From NCBI GenBank assembly GCA_037176905.1, contig JBBBWG010027712.1, positions 25,289-61,435 on the forward strand: a stretch of DNA of 36,147 bases. Direction: 5' to 3'. A program made the position numbers and the translations under genes. Shown in pieces: positions 33,768 to 36,147 of the stretch. Position 1 is the stretch's first letter, and the number at the start of each line of letters is the position of its first letter. Below the pieces are notes generated by a model. It was not told where the DNA came from, ran no database searches, and saw nothing but the letters and a program-made list of their open reading frames with translations. The stretch is from Azolla pinnata (taxonomy: Eukaryota; Streptophyta; Polypodiopsida; Salviniales; Salviniaceae).

Positions 33768-35578
33768 TCAGCTTAGCGAGATTGATGCAAATTGCTCAGC
33801 TATGCTCATCGCCTCTTCGATTCCAGCAGCATTGCTTCCCTGCATTCATATTATTGTGCACACGAATTGGATACGAAACTGAAACAAAAATATACGGCAG
33901 ATAGTTATCCGGCTGCTGTTTACCTGCCCCTGCGCAAGGCCACCTTTTCCTCCACCGCCCTTGCCATTGATGGGTTCCAAAGCTTTCCGAAGCCAATTGA
34001 TGAGCACAAGTCCTTTGCTTGCCACCACATCAGGTACTCCAGCATACACTAGAACCTTGTTGGTATCATTGTCCACACTGAACATCATTACAGCTAAGCC
34101 CTGCATCATATAAAATTCGATGATTTATGCTATCTGTAATGGTATTATCCAACACTGGCATGGCACGTCAAGGGATACTGCTGGTCGCTGACTCATGAGA
34201 TCGTTTGACATCGTTCAGTAGGAAATTGCATGCCAAATGCATCAACCAAAAAGAATGCATAAAGATTATCCAGTGCATTAAGTAAGATGCTGAATGTATA
34301 GATGATAGGGAAGCCTAACAATGAAGGAAGTCACTATACACATCCTAAGAGATAAGTATGTTGCCATCGAGTTTAAACTGTACCATACAAGCAATTGACC
34401 TGGTTATATCTATGTTTCACCATGCTTCTAGGTCAAAAATTGAATGCAGAAGGACATGCTACTTCATAGAGGATATCACAGATATGACAACGAAACAAGA
34501 TCAAACAGAACTATAAAGAGCTTGAAATAGGACAAATCAAGTTCTTACACCATCCGTGTGCTTTCATTGTCAGCTCTCCAACTATCATGATAATGGACAA
34601 CAGCAGGCTGTTAAGTGTTTCTATAGCTTGACAGTATTAAACGCACCTTCTGTTTCTCTAATACCGTGGTTATTGCTTCTCGAATCGCATTGGTATCAAG
34701 CCCTACATCTACTCGCAACACACAGAAATGGTTGCCATTTGAAGCAGCTTTTTCTGCAGTTTCTGTAGCAAGTTTAATAGCTGCTTGAAGATTTGCCTCA
34801 GCAGCAGCCTTCTGGGCCTTCCTTATGCGTTCCTATATTTCAGACCATTTTAAACTCTAGTTTATCAACGTTTCAAGAAAAGAAACTCATAATAAATCAA
34901 TTTCGAACAAGTAACAGATACCTGCAGCTGAAGAAGCTGATTTCTAAATTCCGCTTTCCTGGCTGCGGGAATAACAGCCATATCCACGTAACTTTTTAAT
35001 GCTGCCACTTCCTGTAAAATAGATAAAAATCCAGTCAAAACATTACCTGCTAAACAAACTATATGTCCCCTCTCACAACACAAATCTATTATTGTAGGTT
35101 TTTTCTTTGTCAGAAATTATATACCATAGATTTTGAAAGCAGAACATGCAATTAAATTTGTTATTTTTTCCCAAAAAATATATAGTTGCTGCCTGACTAT
35201 GCACCTTCTCAAGTGCAACACCATCAAGTTTTGCAGCAGCATCAATTCGAACTGCACAACCATCTGCTTCTTTTATTGCTTCTGCGGCCCTTTGAGCAGT
35301 GAAAGCAGTCACTCGGCGTACTCCCTTGGCGATTCCCTCTTCTGAGATAAGTGCGAATGCCTTGGCCTCCCTTGTGTTTGAAAGATGTGTACCTATGTAT
35401 AGAGAAAATCAATTTCACTGAAGATTGAAATACCTGTAGTGACTACAACATTTAAAACATGACTTATACCCCCACAAAATTCTGTTGAGATCTTAGCCCA
35501 ATTAGGGTTTTCTGGGTCTTTCAGTAAATCTTCAACTGGTTGCCCAACAGAGACTACTCTGACAGGATCTGGATATAC
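33768..35578 (-). CDS. alanyl-tRNA synthetase, C-terminal part (5' exons outside window)
   Basis: It charges tRNA-Ala; the retained part carries the end of the editing domain and the C-Ala domain. The six 3'-most coding exons are 35578-35470, 35392-35205, 35011-34922, 34832-34647, 34100-33924 and 33839-33768, giving 273 residues and TGA. In order they read [12 protein letters not shown], then the zinc-binding C-x3-H motif of the editing domain as EFCGGTH (split across the first junction), [15 protein letters not shown], a helical linker rich in Ala/Glu/Lys ([15 protein letters not shown]), and the C-Ala core ending [20 protein letters not shown]. The ending resembles the plant cytosolic/mitochondrial enzyme rather than the plastid one. 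The first exon listed starts in phase 0 after an acceptor at 35,579-35,580, so at least one more exon lies beyond the right edge. Confidence 0.95.
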
Positions 35579-36147
35579 CTATCCATAAGAAAAATGATAT
35601 ATTTTAATTAGAAAGGAAAGAATGTGAACATGTATGACATCACTGCCAAAAACTAAGGCAAATTTCAGCCCATAATTTGCTTATTAATTTCATATTTATT
35701 AAATTTGTTGCACTATAGTCTGATTATATAGCATCAATCTACTTTTCTTCTATTTTTCTGGACCTGTTCCTCAAAGAATCCAACCTGTGAATTTCAGCCC
35801 CGATTTTCACTTATCTTTTCTTTCCTTTGTTTTGTTTCTTTCCAGATTATCCGATCTTATTATTTTGTTTTTTCTTGCGTATTCCATTTTATCCATTATA
35901 ATCAGAGTCATTTACTGTTTTTCTGCCATACTCACTGCTTTTTTAGCCAGATTTTCTGGTTTTGTTCCTTTGTTTTTTTTACTGTTTTCCTGCTGCTTTT
36001 TATCCGCTCTCTTGGCACCAAGGACACCTGATATTATTTTCTTTCCAATTTTCTTCCCCCTTTATGTTGGTCATTTCATTCTAATAAAATTTGCCTCTTC
36101 AACCTGTAAATAGCACATTTCCGTTTTAATCTAAATTCTGGGCAAAG
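35579..36147. other. intron of the alanyl-tRNA synthetase gene, running off the window
   Basis: T-rich on the plus strand (A-rich in the transcript), with no conserved synthetase segment recognisable before the window ends. A plus-strand hydrophobic frame at 35,787-36,113 is explained by the T-richness and is not a gene. Confidence 0.6.

Noticed and set aside
35787-36113. Plus-strand 108-codon hydrophobic frame
   Set aside because: It is a T-rich intron read on the opposite strand. The Phe/Leu/Ser composition follows from base composition and no family is recognisable.

Overview
The window is nuclear DNA of a flowering plant. The genes are split by introns with GT/AG borders, and every protein recognised is a plant family member. 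A monocot is my guess, from the GC-rich, homopolymer-rich gene at the left end and the general gene style; the sequence does not prove it. I saw no rRNA, tRNA, CRISPR array or intact transposon.

Layout, left to right. Positions 1-2,065 hold GAT-type simple repeats and no recognisable gene. A 150-bp tandem array (2,066-2,620) and a CA/TA microsatellite precede a single-exon minus-strand gene (2,812-3,894). That gene encodes a membrane-anchored, low-complexity protein of unknown function, and its 5' region is triplicated (to about 4,460). Positions 5,130-17,350 (minus) are a complete 14-exon PHO1-type phosphate exporter with SPX and EXS domains. I assembled its exons by hand and they close into one 731-residue frame. 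A long alternating purine/pyrimidine microsatellite (about 17,990-18,290) and a CATGCATG-rich tract lie upstream of it.

A MORC-type GHKL ATPase gene with a CW zinc finger runs on the plus strand (22,450-27,726, 17 proposed exons, about 743 residues). It is divergent from PHO1. Its upstream region is a three-copy tandem repeat (about 19,892-20,882), and a diverged inverted copy of the same repeat family lies beyond its 3' end (about 28,560-29,040). Convergent to it is a complete mitochondrial ADP/ATP carrier gene (29,570-31,556, minus, 382 residues). Intron 2 of the carrier is mostly a 43-bp minisatellite that begins at its splice donor. The right end holds the 3' part of a cytosolic/mitochondrial-type alanyl-tRNA synthetase gene (33,768-35,578, minus); its 5' exons lie outside the window.

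The genes do not form a pathway. They are independent housekeeping or regulatory loci: phosphate export, chromatin silencing, mitochondrial nucleotide exchange and tRNA charging. The unusual content is in local tandem duplications that repeatedly hit promoter, start-codon and splice-site regions, rather than in a new gene system.
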